A DNA stretch of 64,000 nucleotides from DATFDN01 sp963756495. Its GTDB lineage: Bacteria; Pseudomonadota; Alphaproteobacteria; Acetobacterales; Acetobacteraceae. Both the position numbers and the translations under genes were made by a program. Location: the NCBI GenBank assembly GCA_963756495.1, contig CAVWNS010000014.1, positions 124,001 through 188,000 of the forward strand, given 5' to 3'. A model generated the notes under the pieces. That model was not told where the DNA came from, did no database searches, and worked only from the letters and a program-made list of their open reading frames with translations. This document shows, in pieces, positions 17,662 to 26,063 of this stretch. Position 1 is the first letter of the stretch; the number at the start of each line of letters is the position of its first letter.

Positions 17662-18449
17662 CGAACGCGGTCGAGTTGCGCGACGTGACGCTCGCAATGG
17701 GCGGGCGCGACGTGCTGCGCGACGTATCGTTCGACATCGCGGCAGACGAGTTCGTCGGCGTCCTGGGTCCGAACGGGGCGGGCAAGACGACGCTGATGCG
17801 CGCCATCCTGGGCCTGGTGCGGCCGCGCAACGGCACGGTCCGGGTGCTGGGCCGACCGGCGACGCGGGGGAACGCGACGATTGGCTACATGCCGCAGGTG
17901 CGCGCCGCGCCCCCACGGCTCAGCGGCTGGGACGTGGTGGCCGGCGTCGCCGGCGGGCATCGCTGGGGACTGCCAATCCCCTCGCGGGCCGAGCGGGCGG
18001 ACGCCGCGCGCGCCCTCGCCCTGGTGGGCGCGCAGGCGCTGGCCGCACGCCCCGTCACCGAGCTGTCGGGCGGGGAGCGCCAGCGCCTGCTGCTCGCTCA
18101 GGCCCTGCTCGGCGGCCCGCGCCTTCTGCTGCTCGACGAGCCGCTGATCAGCCTGGACCCACGCCATCAGCAGGAGGTGGTCGCCCTGGTGCGCCGCGTG
18201 CAGCGCGAACTGGGCATCGCCGTGCTGTTCAGCGCCCACGAGCTGAACCCGCTGCTGGGCGCGCTCGACCGGGTGCTGTACCTCGGCGGGGGCCATGCCG
18301 CGCTGGGGCGAGTGGCGGAGGTCATCACCGGCCCGGTGCTGTCGCGCCTGTATGGGGCCGAGATCGAGGTGGTGCGCGCGGCCGGACGGGTGTTCGTCAT
18401 GTCCGGCGGGCACGATGTCGAACATGACGCCCATCGCCACGATCACTGA
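17658..18449 (+). CDS. znuC: Metal ABC transporter ATPase ZnuC
   Basis: A 263-residue ABC ATPase: Walker A GPNGAGKTT, Q-loop GYMPQ, signature LSGGERQRLLLAQ, Walker B LLLLDEPLISLD and the H-loop FSAHELN. The C-terminal tail is His-rich (SGGHDVEHDAHRHDH), as often seen in zinc transporter ATPases. GTG start at 17658 overlaps znuA, showing translational coupling. Confidence 0.92.
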   Translation: MTNAVELRDVTLAMGGRDVLRDVSFDIAADEFVGVLGPNGAGKTTLMRAILGLVRPRNGTVRVLGRPATRGNATIGYMPQVRAAPPRLSGWDVVAGVAGGHRWGLPIPSRAERADAARALALVGAQALAARPVTELSGGERQRLLLAQALLGGPRLLLLDEPLISLDPRHQQEVVALVRRVQRELGIAVLFSAHELNPLLGALDRVLYLGGGHAALGRVAEVITGPVLSRLYGAEIEVVRAAGRVFVMSGGHDVEHDAHRHDH

Positions 18450-19263
18450 AGGCATGTTCGCCTACGGCTTCATGGTGAACGCCTTCGCCGCTTCCGGCAT
18501 TGTCGCGGTGGTGGCGGGCGCGGTCGGCTACTTCCTGGTGCTGCGTGGACAGACCTTCGCCGGCCATGCGCTCGGCCATATCGGCTTTACCGGCGCGACC
18601 GGCGCCGTGCTGCTCGGGGTGCCGCCGCTCTGGGGGCTGCTCGCCGTCACCGTCGCGGGCGGGGTCGGCATGGGGCTGCTCGGCGAGCGGCTGGCCGGGC
18701 GCGATGTCGCGATCGGCATCGTGCTCGCGGTTTCCCTCGGCTGCGGGCTGCTGTTCCTGCACTTCTTCACCGCCGGCGCGGCGCAGGCGACCGCATTGCT
18801 GTTCGGCAATGTGCTCGGCGTGGACCGCGCCACGGTCTGGGCGTTGCTCGGCCTGGCGATCATCTGCCTGGGCGGGCTGGCGCTGATCGCCCGCCCGCTG
18901 CTGTTCGCGAGCGTGCAGCCCGAGCTTGCCGAGGCGCGCGGCGTCCGGCTGCGCCGGCTGTCCGTGCTGTTTATGGCGCTGGTCGCTCTCGCCACGGCGG
19001 AAAGCGTGCAGATCGTGGGCGTGCTGCTGGTGTTCGCGCTGATGGTGGGTCCGGCGGCGGCGGCCCAGCGCCTGACGGCACGGCTGGGCCTCGGCGTCGC
19101 GCTGGCGGTCGCGCTGGCGCTGATCGAGGCCTGGGCGGGGCTGGTCGCGGCCTTCTACTCGGACTGGCCCACCAGTTTCTGGATCACCGCGTTCAGCGGC
19201 GGCGTCTATCTGCTGTCCGCCCTGCCGCGCATGTCAGCCCCGAGACGGGCGGAGAGCGATTGA
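18415..19263 (+). CDS. znuB: Metal ABC transporter permease ZnuB
   Basis: This 282-residue ABC-3 family permease has about eight membrane segments. It contains the typical GQTFAGHALGHIGFTGATGAVLLG stretch after TM2 and the ESVQIVGVLLVFALMVGPAA segment. ATG 18415 overlaps the end of znuC; ATG 18424 is an equally good start. With ZnuA and ZnuC it completes a high-affinity zinc importer. Confidence 0.9.
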   Translation: MSNMTPIATITEGMFAYGFMVNAFAASGIVAVVAGAVGYFLVLRGQTFAGHALGHIGFTGATGAVLLGVPPLWGLLAVTVAGGVGMGLLGERLAGRDVAIGIVLAVSLGCGLLFLHFFTAGAAQATALLFGNVLGVDRATVWALLGLAIICLGGLALIARPLLFASVQPELAEARGVRLRRLSVLFMALVALATAESVQIVGVLLVFALMVGPAAAAQRLTARLGLGVALAVALALIEAWAGLVAAFYSDWPTSFWITAFSGGVYLLSALPRMSAPRRAESD

Positions 19264-19295
19264 CGGGCGGGCGTGACGGGGTCCACCCCTCCCGG

Positions 19296-21167
19296 ATGCT
19301 GCGACGACTCGAAAGCCTGCTGATCCCCACCGCCGGCGTACCCGACGAGCCGTCGATCGACGGCCTGGCCCGGTTCTACTGGCATTTCCTCCGTCAGGCG
19401 CGCTGGCTGATCGCGGCGCTGTTCGTCACCGGCGGGCTGATCGCGGTGCTTGACGCCAGCATCCCGGCCTTCATCGGCCGCGTGGTCTCCCTGGTGTCCG
19501 CCCACACGCCGCAGAGCCTTTTCCATGATGCGTGGCCCCAACTCGCGGGCATGGCCGGCGTGGTGCTGCTGCTGCGTCCGGCGGTATATCTCAGCCAGAT
19601 CGTGCTGATTAACCAGATCGTCAATCCGGGTTTGTCGAACTTGATCCGCTGGCAGAACCATTGGCATGTGGTGCGGCAGAGCTGGACGTTCTTCCAGAAC
19701 GACTTCGCCGGGCGCGTCGCCAACCGGGTGCTCCAGACCGGGCCGGCGCTGCGCGAAAGCATGGTCATGGCCTTCGACGCCGCCTGGTACATCGTGGTGT
19801 ATGGCAGCAGCGCCGTCGGATTGCTGGCCGGCGTCAATTGGCGGCTCGCGGTGCCGATGCTGCTCTGGTTCGCCTGCTACGGCGCCATGCTGTCCTACTT
19901 CGTGCCGCGCTTGCGCGAACGCTCGCGCGCTGTCAGCGAGGCGCGTTCGACCCTCACCGGCCGCGTGGTGGACAGCTACACCAACATCCTCACGGTCAAA
20001 CTGTTCGCCCGTGCCCGCGACGAGGATGCGTTCGTGCGCGACTCGGTCGATCAGCACACCGCGCGCTTTCGCGACCAGACCCGGATGATCACCGCCTATG
20101 TGTTCGTCCTGGCGGTGATGAACGCCACGCTCGTCGTCACCACCGCAGGGCTGGCGATCTGGCTGTGGAGCCGCGGGCGCATCGCCGTCGGCTCGGTCGC
20201 GATGGCGCTCCCGCTCGCCTGGCAGATCACCAACATCGCCGGCTGGGTGGCGCGCAGCGTGACGGCGATCTTCGAGAATGTGGGCACCGTCCAGGACGGC
20301 ATGCGCTCGATCGCGGTGGCGCGGCAGATGCCGGATGCGCCGGGCGCGGCCGAGCTGATTGTCGAAGCGGGCGAGATCCGCTTCCAGAACCTGCATTTCG
20401 ACTATGGCCGCGATCGCGGCGCGCGTGGGCAGCCGGGCGTGCTGCACGGGATCAACCTCGTCATCGCGCCGGGCGAGCGTGTCGGCCTGGTCGGCCCGTC
20501 GGGGGCCGGGAAGTCGACGCTGGTGAACCTGCTGCTGGGCTTCTATGCGCCGGCGCAGGGCCGCATCCTGATCGACGGCCAGGACATCGCGTTCGTGACG
20601 CAGGAGAGCCTGCGCACGCAAATCGCCATGGTGACGCAGGACACGTCGCTGCTGCACCGCTCGATCAGCGAGAACATCTGCTACGGCCGGCCCGAGGCGA
20701 CGCAGGCTATGATCGAGGACGCGGCGCGCCGCGCGGAGGCGCACGACTTCATCCTGGGGCTGGAGGACTGGCACGGGCGGCGCGGCTACGACGCCCATGT
20801 GGGCGAGCGCGGCGTGAAGCTCTCGGGTGGCCAGCGCCAGCGCATCGCGATCGCCCGCGTGATCCTCAAGGATGCCCCGATCCTGGTGCTGGACGAGGCG
20901 ACGTCGGCGCTGGATTCCGAGGTCGAGGCGGCGATCCAATCGCGGCTGGATGCACTGATGGAAGGGCGCACGGTCATCGCCATCGCGCACCGCCTGTCCA
21001 CGATCGCGCGCATGGATCGGCTGATCGTGCTGGAGGCCGGCCGCATCGCCGAGATGGGCACTCACGCCGAGCTGCTGGCCCGCGGCGGCACCTACGCGCG
21101 CCTGTGGCGGCGCCAGTCGGGCGGATTCGTCGCCGAGATGGAGAACCGGATGGCTTATCCGGGGTAG
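19296..21167 (+). CDS. ABC exporter, fused membrane and ATPase domains
   Basis: A half-size exporter of about 623 residues: six membrane segments (residues about 35-320) followed by an ATPase with Walker A GPSGAGKSTL, Q-loop MVTQDTSLLH, signature LSGGQRQRIAIAR and Walker B ILVLDEATSALD. Such proteins work as dimers exporting lipids, drugs or peptides. It follows znuB so closely (a TTG at 19260 would overlap it; I prefer ATG 19296) that it may share the metal-uptake transcript. Whether the substrate is metal-related is unknown. Confidence 0.85.
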   Translation: MLRRLESLLIPTAGVPDEPSIDGLARFYWHFLRQARWLIAALFVTGGLIAVLDASIPAFIGRVVSLVSAHTPQSLFHDAWPQLAGMAGVVLLLRPAVYLSQIVLINQIVNPGLSNLIRWQNHWHVVRQSWTFFQNDFAGRVANRVLQTGPALRESMVMAFDAAWYIVVYGSSAVGLLAGVNWRLAVPMLLWFACYGAMLSYFVPRLRERSRAVSEARSTLTGRVVDSYTNILTVKLFARARDEDAFVRDSVDQHTARFRDQTRMITAYVFVLAVMNATLVVTTAGLAIWLWSRGRIAVGSVAMALPLAWQITNIAGWVARSVTAIFENVGTVQDGMRSIAVARQMPDAPGAAELIVEAGEIRFQNLHFDYGRDRGARGQPGVLHGINLVIAPGERVGLVGPSGAGKSTLVNLLLGFYAPAQGRILIDGQDIAFVTQESLRTQIAMVTQDTSLLHRSISENICYGRPEATQAMIEDAARRAEAHDFILGLEDWHGRRGYDAHVGERGVKLSGGQRQRIAIARVILKDAPILVLDEATSALDSEVEAAIQSRLDALMEGRTVIAIAHRLSTIARMDRLIVLEAGRIAEMGTHAELLARGGTYARLWRRQSGGFVAEMENRMAYPG

Positions 21168-21282
21168 GGGCTCCCCGGGTACCGCTGGTGCCGATCGAAC
21201 GCCTGCCGCCCGCGCACGGGCTCTTCCGCTGGAATCCTCCTCTGTCGCTGCTAACCTCGCTGGCGATCACCGGAGCCGGTCC

Positions 21283-22305
21283 ATGGAGCTTGAACGTTTC
21301 ACAATCCCCGACTTCCGCTTGCAGAGCGGCGGTGTCCTTGCCGAGGCGACGATTTCGTATCTCACTCTCGGCCGGCTCGCCCCGGACGGGCGCAATGCCA
21401 TCTTGATGACCCACGGCTACACCTCCGGCCCGGAATACGTGCTGGGCGGGGAGGGTGCGTCGGAGGGCTCCTGGTCGGCCCTGGTGGGGCCGGGACGGCC
21501 GATCGATACCGACCGCTATTTCGTGGTCTCGTCGAACATGCTGGGTTCGTCCTTCGGCTCGACCAACGCGGCCAGCATCGACCCGGCGACCGGACGGCCA
21601 TACGGGTCGCGCTTCCCCGACCTCACCGTCACCGACATCGTCACCGCGCAGCGCCACCTGATCGAGCATCTCGGCGTGCGCCACCTCGTCGCGGTGATCG
21701 GGCCGTCCTACGGCGGCTTCCAGGCATTCGCATGGGCCGTTACCTTCCCCGACCTCATGCATGGCATCGTCGCCGTCGTGACCGCACCGAAATCGCCGCC
21801 CGGCCGGCTGGAGCCGCTGCTCGAACAACTAGCGCAAGATCCCAATTGGAACGGCGGCGACTACTACGATCGCGGCGGGATGCTGGCGACCACCACGCGG
21901 GTGCGCATGGAGACGCTGCGCGGCTACGGGATCGATGCCCAGTTGGCCGAGCGCATCCCCGACCCGGAGGCGCGCGAGGCGGAGCTTCACCGCATCGCGC
22001 GCGCCTGGGCGGAGCAATTCGACGCGAACTCGCTCGTCATCCTGCGAAAGGCATTGCGCGGCTACGACGTCGAGCCTGCGTTTCCGCGCATTCGCGCGCG
22101 CGTGCTCTACGTGCTCTCGACCACCGACGCACTGTTCCCGCCGAGCCTCGCCGAGCCGGTGATGGACAAGCTCCGCGCCGCCGGGGTCGACGCGCGGTAT
22201 GTCGAGCTGGACAGCCCCTACGGCCATCTCGCGTCCGGCCGCGACGCGGGGAAATGGGTGCCCGCGCTGCGCGATTTCCTCGGCTCGCTGCCCGAAAAAC
22301 CCTGA
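21283..22305 (+). CDS. MetX-like alpha/beta-hydrolase (homoserine acetyltransferase family)
   Basis: This 340-residue protein has the MetX layout: an N-terminal LTLGRLAPDGRNAILMTHGYTSG, the nucleophile elbow GPSYGGFQAF (Ser), and a late Asp (STTDALFPPS) and His (SPYGHLA). It is shorter than, and departs from, true MetX (the usual elbow is G-GSMGG), so I call it a hydrolase or acyltransferase of that superfamily rather than the methionine enzyme. It is a single gene with 114 bases upstream free of genes. Confidence 0.78.
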   Translation: MELERFTIPDFRLQSGGVLAEATISYLTLGRLAPDGRNAILMTHGYTSGPEYVLGGEGASEGSWSALVGPGRPIDTDRYFVVSSNMLGSSFGSTNAASIDPATGRPYGSRFPDLTVTDIVTAQRHLIEHLGVRHLVAVIGPSYGGFQAFAWAVTFPDLMHGIVAVVTAPKSPPGRLEPLLEQLAQDPNWNGGDYYDRGGMLATTTRVRMETLRGYGIDAQLAERIPDPEAREAELHRIARAWAEQFDANSLVILRKALRGYDVEPAFPRIRARVLYVLSTTDALFPPSLAEPVMDKLRAAGVDARYVELDSPYGHLASGRDAGKWVPALRDFLGSLPEKP

Positions 22306-22349
22306 GCGCGTCGCGGTCGATAGCCGGCTGCCTTCCGGCATCGACATCG

Positions 22350-22378
22350 TTGACATATGCCGAGGGCGCTCGTATCTA
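22350..22378 (+). promoter_or_regulatory. Sigma-70-type promoter for mazEF
   Basis: A perfect -35 TTGACA (22350-22355), a 17-base spacer and a -10-like TATCTA (22373-22378) lie 34 bases before the mazE ATG, in a short, relatively AT-rich stretch. Confidence 0.55.
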
Positions 22379-22411
22379 CAATGTCTCTACGGAGAGGCGC
22401 GCGTGAGGATC

Positions 22412-22645
22412 ATGGTCAAGAAGTGGGGCAATAGCGCCTCCGTACGCATTCCCGCCGCCGTCATGGAGGCCGCGAAGATTGGCCTCGACCAGCCGGTCGA
22501 CATACGCGAGGAGCAAGGGCGAATCGTTATCGAACCAGTTCGTTCGCCCCCGTATGACATCGCAAGACTGATCGCCGGAATCACCGACGAGAACCGTCAT
22601 CAGGAGATCGACTTCGGGACCGCCGTCGGTGAGGAAGTCTCGTAG
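22412..22645 (+). CDS. mazE: MazE-type antitoxin (AbrB/SpoVT fold)
   Basis: A 77-residue protein: the N-terminal swapped-hairpin DNA-binding domain reads MVKKWGNSASVRIPAAVMEAAKIGLDQ in two blocks, followed by an acidic C-terminus (ITDENRHQEIDFGTAVGEEVS) that would wrap around the toxin. MazE neutralises MazF and represses its own promoter. Its stop overlaps the mazF start by one base. A GTG at 22403 is an alternative start. Confidence 0.92.
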   Translation: MVKKWGNSASVRIPAAVMEAAKIGLDQPVDIREEQGRIVIEPVRSPPYDIARLIAGITDENRHQEIDFGTAVGEEVS

Positions 22646-22977
22646 TGTCGTCCCGCTATGTTCCCGAGGCCGGGGATATCGTCTGGATCGTTCTCGATCC
22701 CCAGGTGGGACATGAGCAGGCGGGACATCGGCCTGCGGTGGTCCTGAGCCCGAGCCCTTACAACACGAAGTCCGGGCTGATCGTCTGCTGTCCGACCACG
22801 ACAAGGGTGAAGGGTTATCCGTTCGAGGTGCGGCTGGCAGGGCAGCCTGCAAGTGTTGTCCTAGCCGACCAGGTCAAGAGCCTCGACTGGCGGGCCCGCA
22901 AGGCAACCAGGAAGGGGCGGGCAATGCCCGCCGAATTGGCGGAGATCCGCGCGAAGCTGCACGCGCTGCTTGGCTGA
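22645..22977 (+). CDS. mazF: MazF-type endoribonuclease toxin
   Basis: This 110-residue PemK/MazF-fold toxin cuts mRNA at short motifs. The family pattern is complete: EAGDIVWIVLDPQVGHEQAGHRPAVVLS, then IVCCPTTTRVKGYPFEV with the conserved Lys-Gly-Tyr-Pro-Phe, then VVLADQVKSLDWRARKA. GTG start overlaps the antitoxin stop (TAGTG). The pair sits between a hydrolase gene and the ATP synthase operon. Confidence 0.93.
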   Translation: MSSRYVPEAGDIVWIVLDPQVGHEQAGHRPAVVLSPSPYNTKSGLIVCCPTTTRVKGYPFEVRLAGQPASVVLADQVKSLDWRARKATRKGRAMPAELAEIRAKLHALLG

Positions 22978-23037
22978 TCATGGCAGTTGCAACCAGGCAG
23001 ATGTCGCCGATCGGGTCAGGAACGAGGTCACCCATTC

Positions 23038-23066
23038 TTGACACTCCCGCAACCCCCTTGTAGCAA
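23038..23066 (+). promoter_or_regulatory. Candidate promoter of the F0 operon
   Basis: TTGACA (23038-23043), 17-base spacer, TAGCAA (23061-23066), with atpI starting 40 bases later. The -35 is perfect, the -10 weak. Confidence 0.45.
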
Positions 23067-23105
23067 GCGCCCGCCTTCCGGCGGGGCGACCTGCCCGGAG
23101 CGAAC

Positions 23106-23438
23106 ATGAGCGAGGAGAACGGCGGCGAAGGCCAGCCCTCCTTCGAGGAGAGGCTGCGTTCGGCGCGCGAAAGGCAGGGGCTGGACGTCAAGCCGCCGAA
23201 GCCGGGGGATCAATCCGGCGACGGAAGCCCGAGTGCCCTGGGCATCGGCCTCCGGGTGGCGGTGGAACTTCTTTCCGCCTTGCTGGTGGCCTGCGCCATC
23301 GGCTGGGGCATCGACCGGCTCGCCGGGACGCGTCCGCTGTTCCTCATCCTGTTCCTTCCGTTGGGAGGCGCGGCCGGAGTGCTGAATGTCTGGCGCGTGT
23401 TCGCGCCCAGGCCGGAGCCCGGCAAGAAACGCGAGTGA
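23106..23438 (+). CDS. atpI: ATP synthase protein I (AtpI/AtpZ family)
   Basis: A 110-residue membrane protein: a charged N-terminal half (FEERLRSARERQGLDVKPPKP) and two hydrophobic segments (VAVELLSALLVACAIGWGIDRL, LFLILFLPLGGAAGVLNVWRVF). AtpI helps assemble the c-ring and is the usual first gene of the F0 operon in alphaproteobacteria. Confidence 0.88.
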   Translation: MSEENGGEGQPSFEERLRSARERQGLDVKPPKPGDQSGDGSPSALGIGLRVAVELLSALLVACAIGWGIDRLAGTRPLFLILFLPLGGAAGVLNVWRVFAPRPEPGKKRE

Positions 23439-23481
23439 ACCGGCCACCGCCCGCGCGCGGTGCGCCGCAAGGGGGTGTGCC

Positions 23482-24231
23482 TTGGCTTCTGGAAGCATCG
23501 ACGCGCTGAGCCAGTTCGAATTGCACCCGGCGCTGGGTGCGGTCGGTGCCGCCGTCCACTTCAGCCAATCCAACCTCATGATGATCGTCGCGGCGGTGCT
23601 GACGCTCGCGCTCCTGGCGATCGGGATGCGCCCGCGCGCGATGGTGCCCGGCCGGCTGCAATCGGCCGCCGAGATGATCTACGAATTCGTCTACAATATG
23701 TGCGTGGAGACGATCGGGCCTGAAGGGAAGCGCTTCTTCCCGTTCATCTTCGCGCTGTTCCTGTTCATCCTGATCGGCAACCTGATCGGCGTCTTCCCGT
23801 ACTTCTTCACCTTCACCAGCCACATCGCCGTTACCCTGGCGCTGACCCTGGTGGTGATCCTGATGGTCACGCTGGTCGGCATCGCCATCCACGGGCTGCA
23901 CTGGTTCAGCTATTTCGTGCCGCAGGGCGTGCCGAAGGCGCTGCTGCCGCTGCTTGTGCCGATCGAGGTGCTGTCCTACGTCTCGCGCATCATCTCGCTC
24001 TCGGTCCGGCTGTTCGCGAACATGATGGCCGGCCATGTGATGCTGGAGGTGTTCGGCGCGTTCGTTGTGATGCTGGGCGCGGCCGGCCTGCTCGGCATCG
24101 TGCCGGCGGTCTTCGCCTTCGGGATAAACGTCATCCTGATCGGCTTCGAGATCCTGGTCGCCGTGTTGCAGGCGTACGTGTTCGCGATTCTGAGCTGCAT
24201 CTACCTGCACGACGCGGTCCATCTGCACTGA
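23482..24231 (+). CDS. atpB: ATP synthase subunit a
   Basis: This 249-residue proton-channel subunit has the essential arginine in SLSVRLFANMMAGH and the partner helix (FEILVAVLQAYVFAILSCIYL). The start is a TTG at 23482: the protein then begins (M)ASGSIDALSQFELHPALG, where family similarity starts, and no in-frame ATG or GTG fits. 43 bases separate it from atpI. Confidence 0.92.
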   Translation: MASGSIDALSQFELHPALGAVGAAVHFSQSNLMMIVAAVLTLALLAIGMRPRAMVPGRLQSAAEMIYEFVYNMCVETIGPEGKRFFPFIFALFLFILIGNLIGVFPYFFTFTSHIAVTLALTLVVILMVTLVGIAIHGLHWFSYFVPQGVPKALLPLLVPIEVLSYVSRIISLSVRLFANMMAGHVMLEVFGAFVVMLGAAGLLGIVPAVFAFGINVILIGFEILVAVLQAYVFAILSCIYLHDAVHLH

Positions 24232-24326
24232 CCGACGCCATCGCCCCACCTATCCATCCCACCCGACGGCACGCCACGCCAGCCTTCCGGGACGCCCAAT
24301 CGGACACACAAAGAAGGAACCGGACT

Positions 24327-24551
24327 ATGGATCTCGCTTCCGCCAAGAACATCGGTGCTGGTCTCGCGGTCATCGCGCTGGCGGGCGTCGGCGTCGGCAT
24401 CGGCAACATCTTCGCCGCGCTGGTCTCCTCCGTGGCGCGCAACCCGGCCGCCCGCGACCGCGTGTTCGGCCTGGCGATCCTTGGCTTCGCGCTGACCGAG
24501 GCGGTGGCGCTCTACGCCCTCGTCATTGCGTTCATCATCCTCTTCGTCTGA
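24327..24551 (+). CDS. atpE: ATP synthase subunit c
   Basis: A 74-residue hairpin proteolipid: first helix with the glycine ladder (ALAGVGVGIGNIFAALV), the polar loop ARNPAARD, and second helix with the proton-carrying Glu (ILGFALTEAVALYALV). A good AAGGA ribosome site precedes the ATG. Confidence 0.96.
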   Translation: MDLASAKNIGAGLAVIALAGVGVGIGNIFAALVSSVARNPAARDRVFGLAILGFALTEAVALYALVIAFIILFV

Positions 24552-24610
24552 GCCGCGCAGGGCGGGGCGGGCCGCGCAAAACGCCTGTCCTGATGCTGGG
24601 AAACAGACAC

Positions 24611-25195
24611 ATGCCGCGTATTCTTCGCCGTGCCGTTCCGCTTGCTGTCCTCGCCCTGCCGTCGCTGCCGGCGGCAGCACTGGCCGCGGGGATGCCGCAG
24701 CTGGACTTCGCCAACCCGCTGACCCTCGACCAGGTCGGCTGGGGTGCCGTGATCTTCCTGATCTTCTTCCTGCTGTGCTGGCTGTGGGGCCTGCCGCAGG
24801 TGAGCCGGGTGCTGGACCAGCGCGCCGGCGCGATCGCCGCCGATCTGGGTGCGGCGCAGTCTGTGAAGGTCGAGGCCGACACGGCGGTGCGGGACATGAC
24901 CGAGACCACCGCGCGTGCCCGCGCCGAGTCGCAGGCCGCCATCAATGCCGCGGTGGACAAGGCCAAGCAGGAGACCGCCGGTCGCGCGGCGGCGCTCGAC
25001 GCCCAGCTCGAGGCGCGGCTTCAGGAGTCCGAGCAGCGCATCGCCGCCGCTAGGGGTGCCGCGGTCGGCGCGGTACGGAGCGTGGCGACCGAGGCCGCGA
25101 GCGCGCTGATCGCGCGGCTGACATCGACCCAACCTGACCCGGTTCGCGTCGAGCGCGCGGTCGGCGCTGCCCTGGCCGCGCGTCGCCAGGGCTGA
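24611..25195 (+). CDS. ATP synthase subunit b'
   Basis: This 194-residue b-type stator subunit starts with a short leader-like stretch (RRAVPLAVLALPSLPAAALA), then one membrane anchor (VIFLIFFLLCWLWGLP) and a long charged coiled coil. Presence of two different b subunits is typical of alphaproteobacteria and photosynthetic lineages. The first copy in such operons is b'. ATG 24611 is preferred over TTG/ATG at 24593. Confidence 0.88.
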   Translation: MPRILRRAVPLAVLALPSLPAAALAAGMPQLDFANPLTLDQVGWGAVIFLIFFLLCWLWGLPQVSRVLDQRAGAIAADLGAAQSVKVEADTAVRDMTETTARARAESQAAINAAVDKAKQETAGRAAALDAQLEARLQESEQRIAAARGAAVGAVRSVATEAASALIARLTSTQPDPVRVERAVGAALAARRQG

Positions 25196-25206
25196 GGAGG
25201 ACGGGC

Positions 25207-25716
25207 ATGGAAACGTCATTCTGGGGCGACTCCAAGACCTGGGTCGCCATCGCATTCGTGGTCTTCTTCGTGCTGTTCGGCCGGCGGCTGTGGAAGGCGC
25301 TGGCCGACATCCTGGACGGCCGCGCCAATGCCGTGCGCGCCGAGCTGGACGAGGCCGCGCGCCTGCGCCGGGAAGCGGAGGACATGCTGCGCGAGGCAAC
25401 CCTGCGCCGCGACCGCGCCCTGGAGGAAGCCCAGCACCTCATCGCCGGCGCCCAGGCCGAAGCTCAGCGCCTCGCCGCGACCGCCGCGCAGGACGCCGAG
25501 GCATCGGCCCGACGCCGCGAGCAGATGGCACTCGACCGCATCACCGCAGCCGAGAAGGCCGCGGTCGACGAGGTGCGGCATACCGCCGCCGACCTGGCCA
25601 CCATCGCCGCCCGGCAGGTCATCGCCGAAGGGTTGACCTTGGAGGCCGACGCCAAGCTGATCGACCACTCGATCCGCCAGCTTCCGGCCGCGCTGGCCTC
25701 CCGTCGCGCGGCGTAG
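25207..25716 (+). CDS. atpF: ATP synthase subunit b
   Basis: This 169-residue protein has a membrane anchor at residues about 7-25 (KTWVAIAFVVFFVLFGRRLW) followed by an alanine/arginine/glutamate-rich stalk that pairs with b' and reaches F1. It is the last gene of the F0 operon; the F1 genes are not next to it, as usual in alphaproteobacteria. Confidence 0.9.
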   Translation: METSFWGDSKTWVAIAFVVFFVLFGRRLWKALADILDGRANAVRAELDEAARLRREAEDMLREATLRRDRALEEAQHLIAGAQAEAQRLAATAAQDAEASARRREQMALDRITAAEKAAVDEVRHTAADLATIAARQVIAEGLTLEADAKLIDHSIRQLPAALASRRAA

Positions 25717-25802
25717 GCGGGCAAGCGACGAAGCGCCCCCCCGCGGGCACCGCGCCCCGCCTACCGGGCCTGCGTCGCGGCGTCCGTGTTCTTGCGCCTA
25801 GA

Positions 25803-26003
25803 TCAGTATCCGATTTTGTTTGACAGCTCCTCGCGCCAGCGCCGGCTCGCGCCGGGCTCGACGGCCCGCTTGGTCTCGGAATCCAGGATCTCCGGGTCGC
25901 AGTCGGGGTTGTCGCGCACGGCTGCGCGGGCGTGGGTCAGCGCCTCGTCCAATGTCGCGTAGGTGGCCACAAGCTGCCGGTCGAGGTGCAATTCGTAGGA
26001 CAT
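25803..26003 (-). CDS. Small 66-residue hypothetical protein
   Basis: This is a small soluble protein (MSYELHLDRQLVATYATLDEALTHAR...) with a beta-alpha start and an acidic middle (NPDCDPEILD). No known family recognised. It has a plausible start and sits between the convergent end of the F0 operon and the HugZ-like gene on the same strand (60 bases away), possibly in the same transcript. Confidence 0.55.
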   Translation of the reverse strand: MSYELHLDRQLVATYATLDEALTHARAAVRDNPDCDPEILDSETKRAVEPGASRRWREELSNKIGY

Positions 26004-26063
26004 GATGGCCTCCGGGTCGGGACCCCGTCAGAACGGCTGGCGCCGGGGCGGGGTTCCGCGCCT

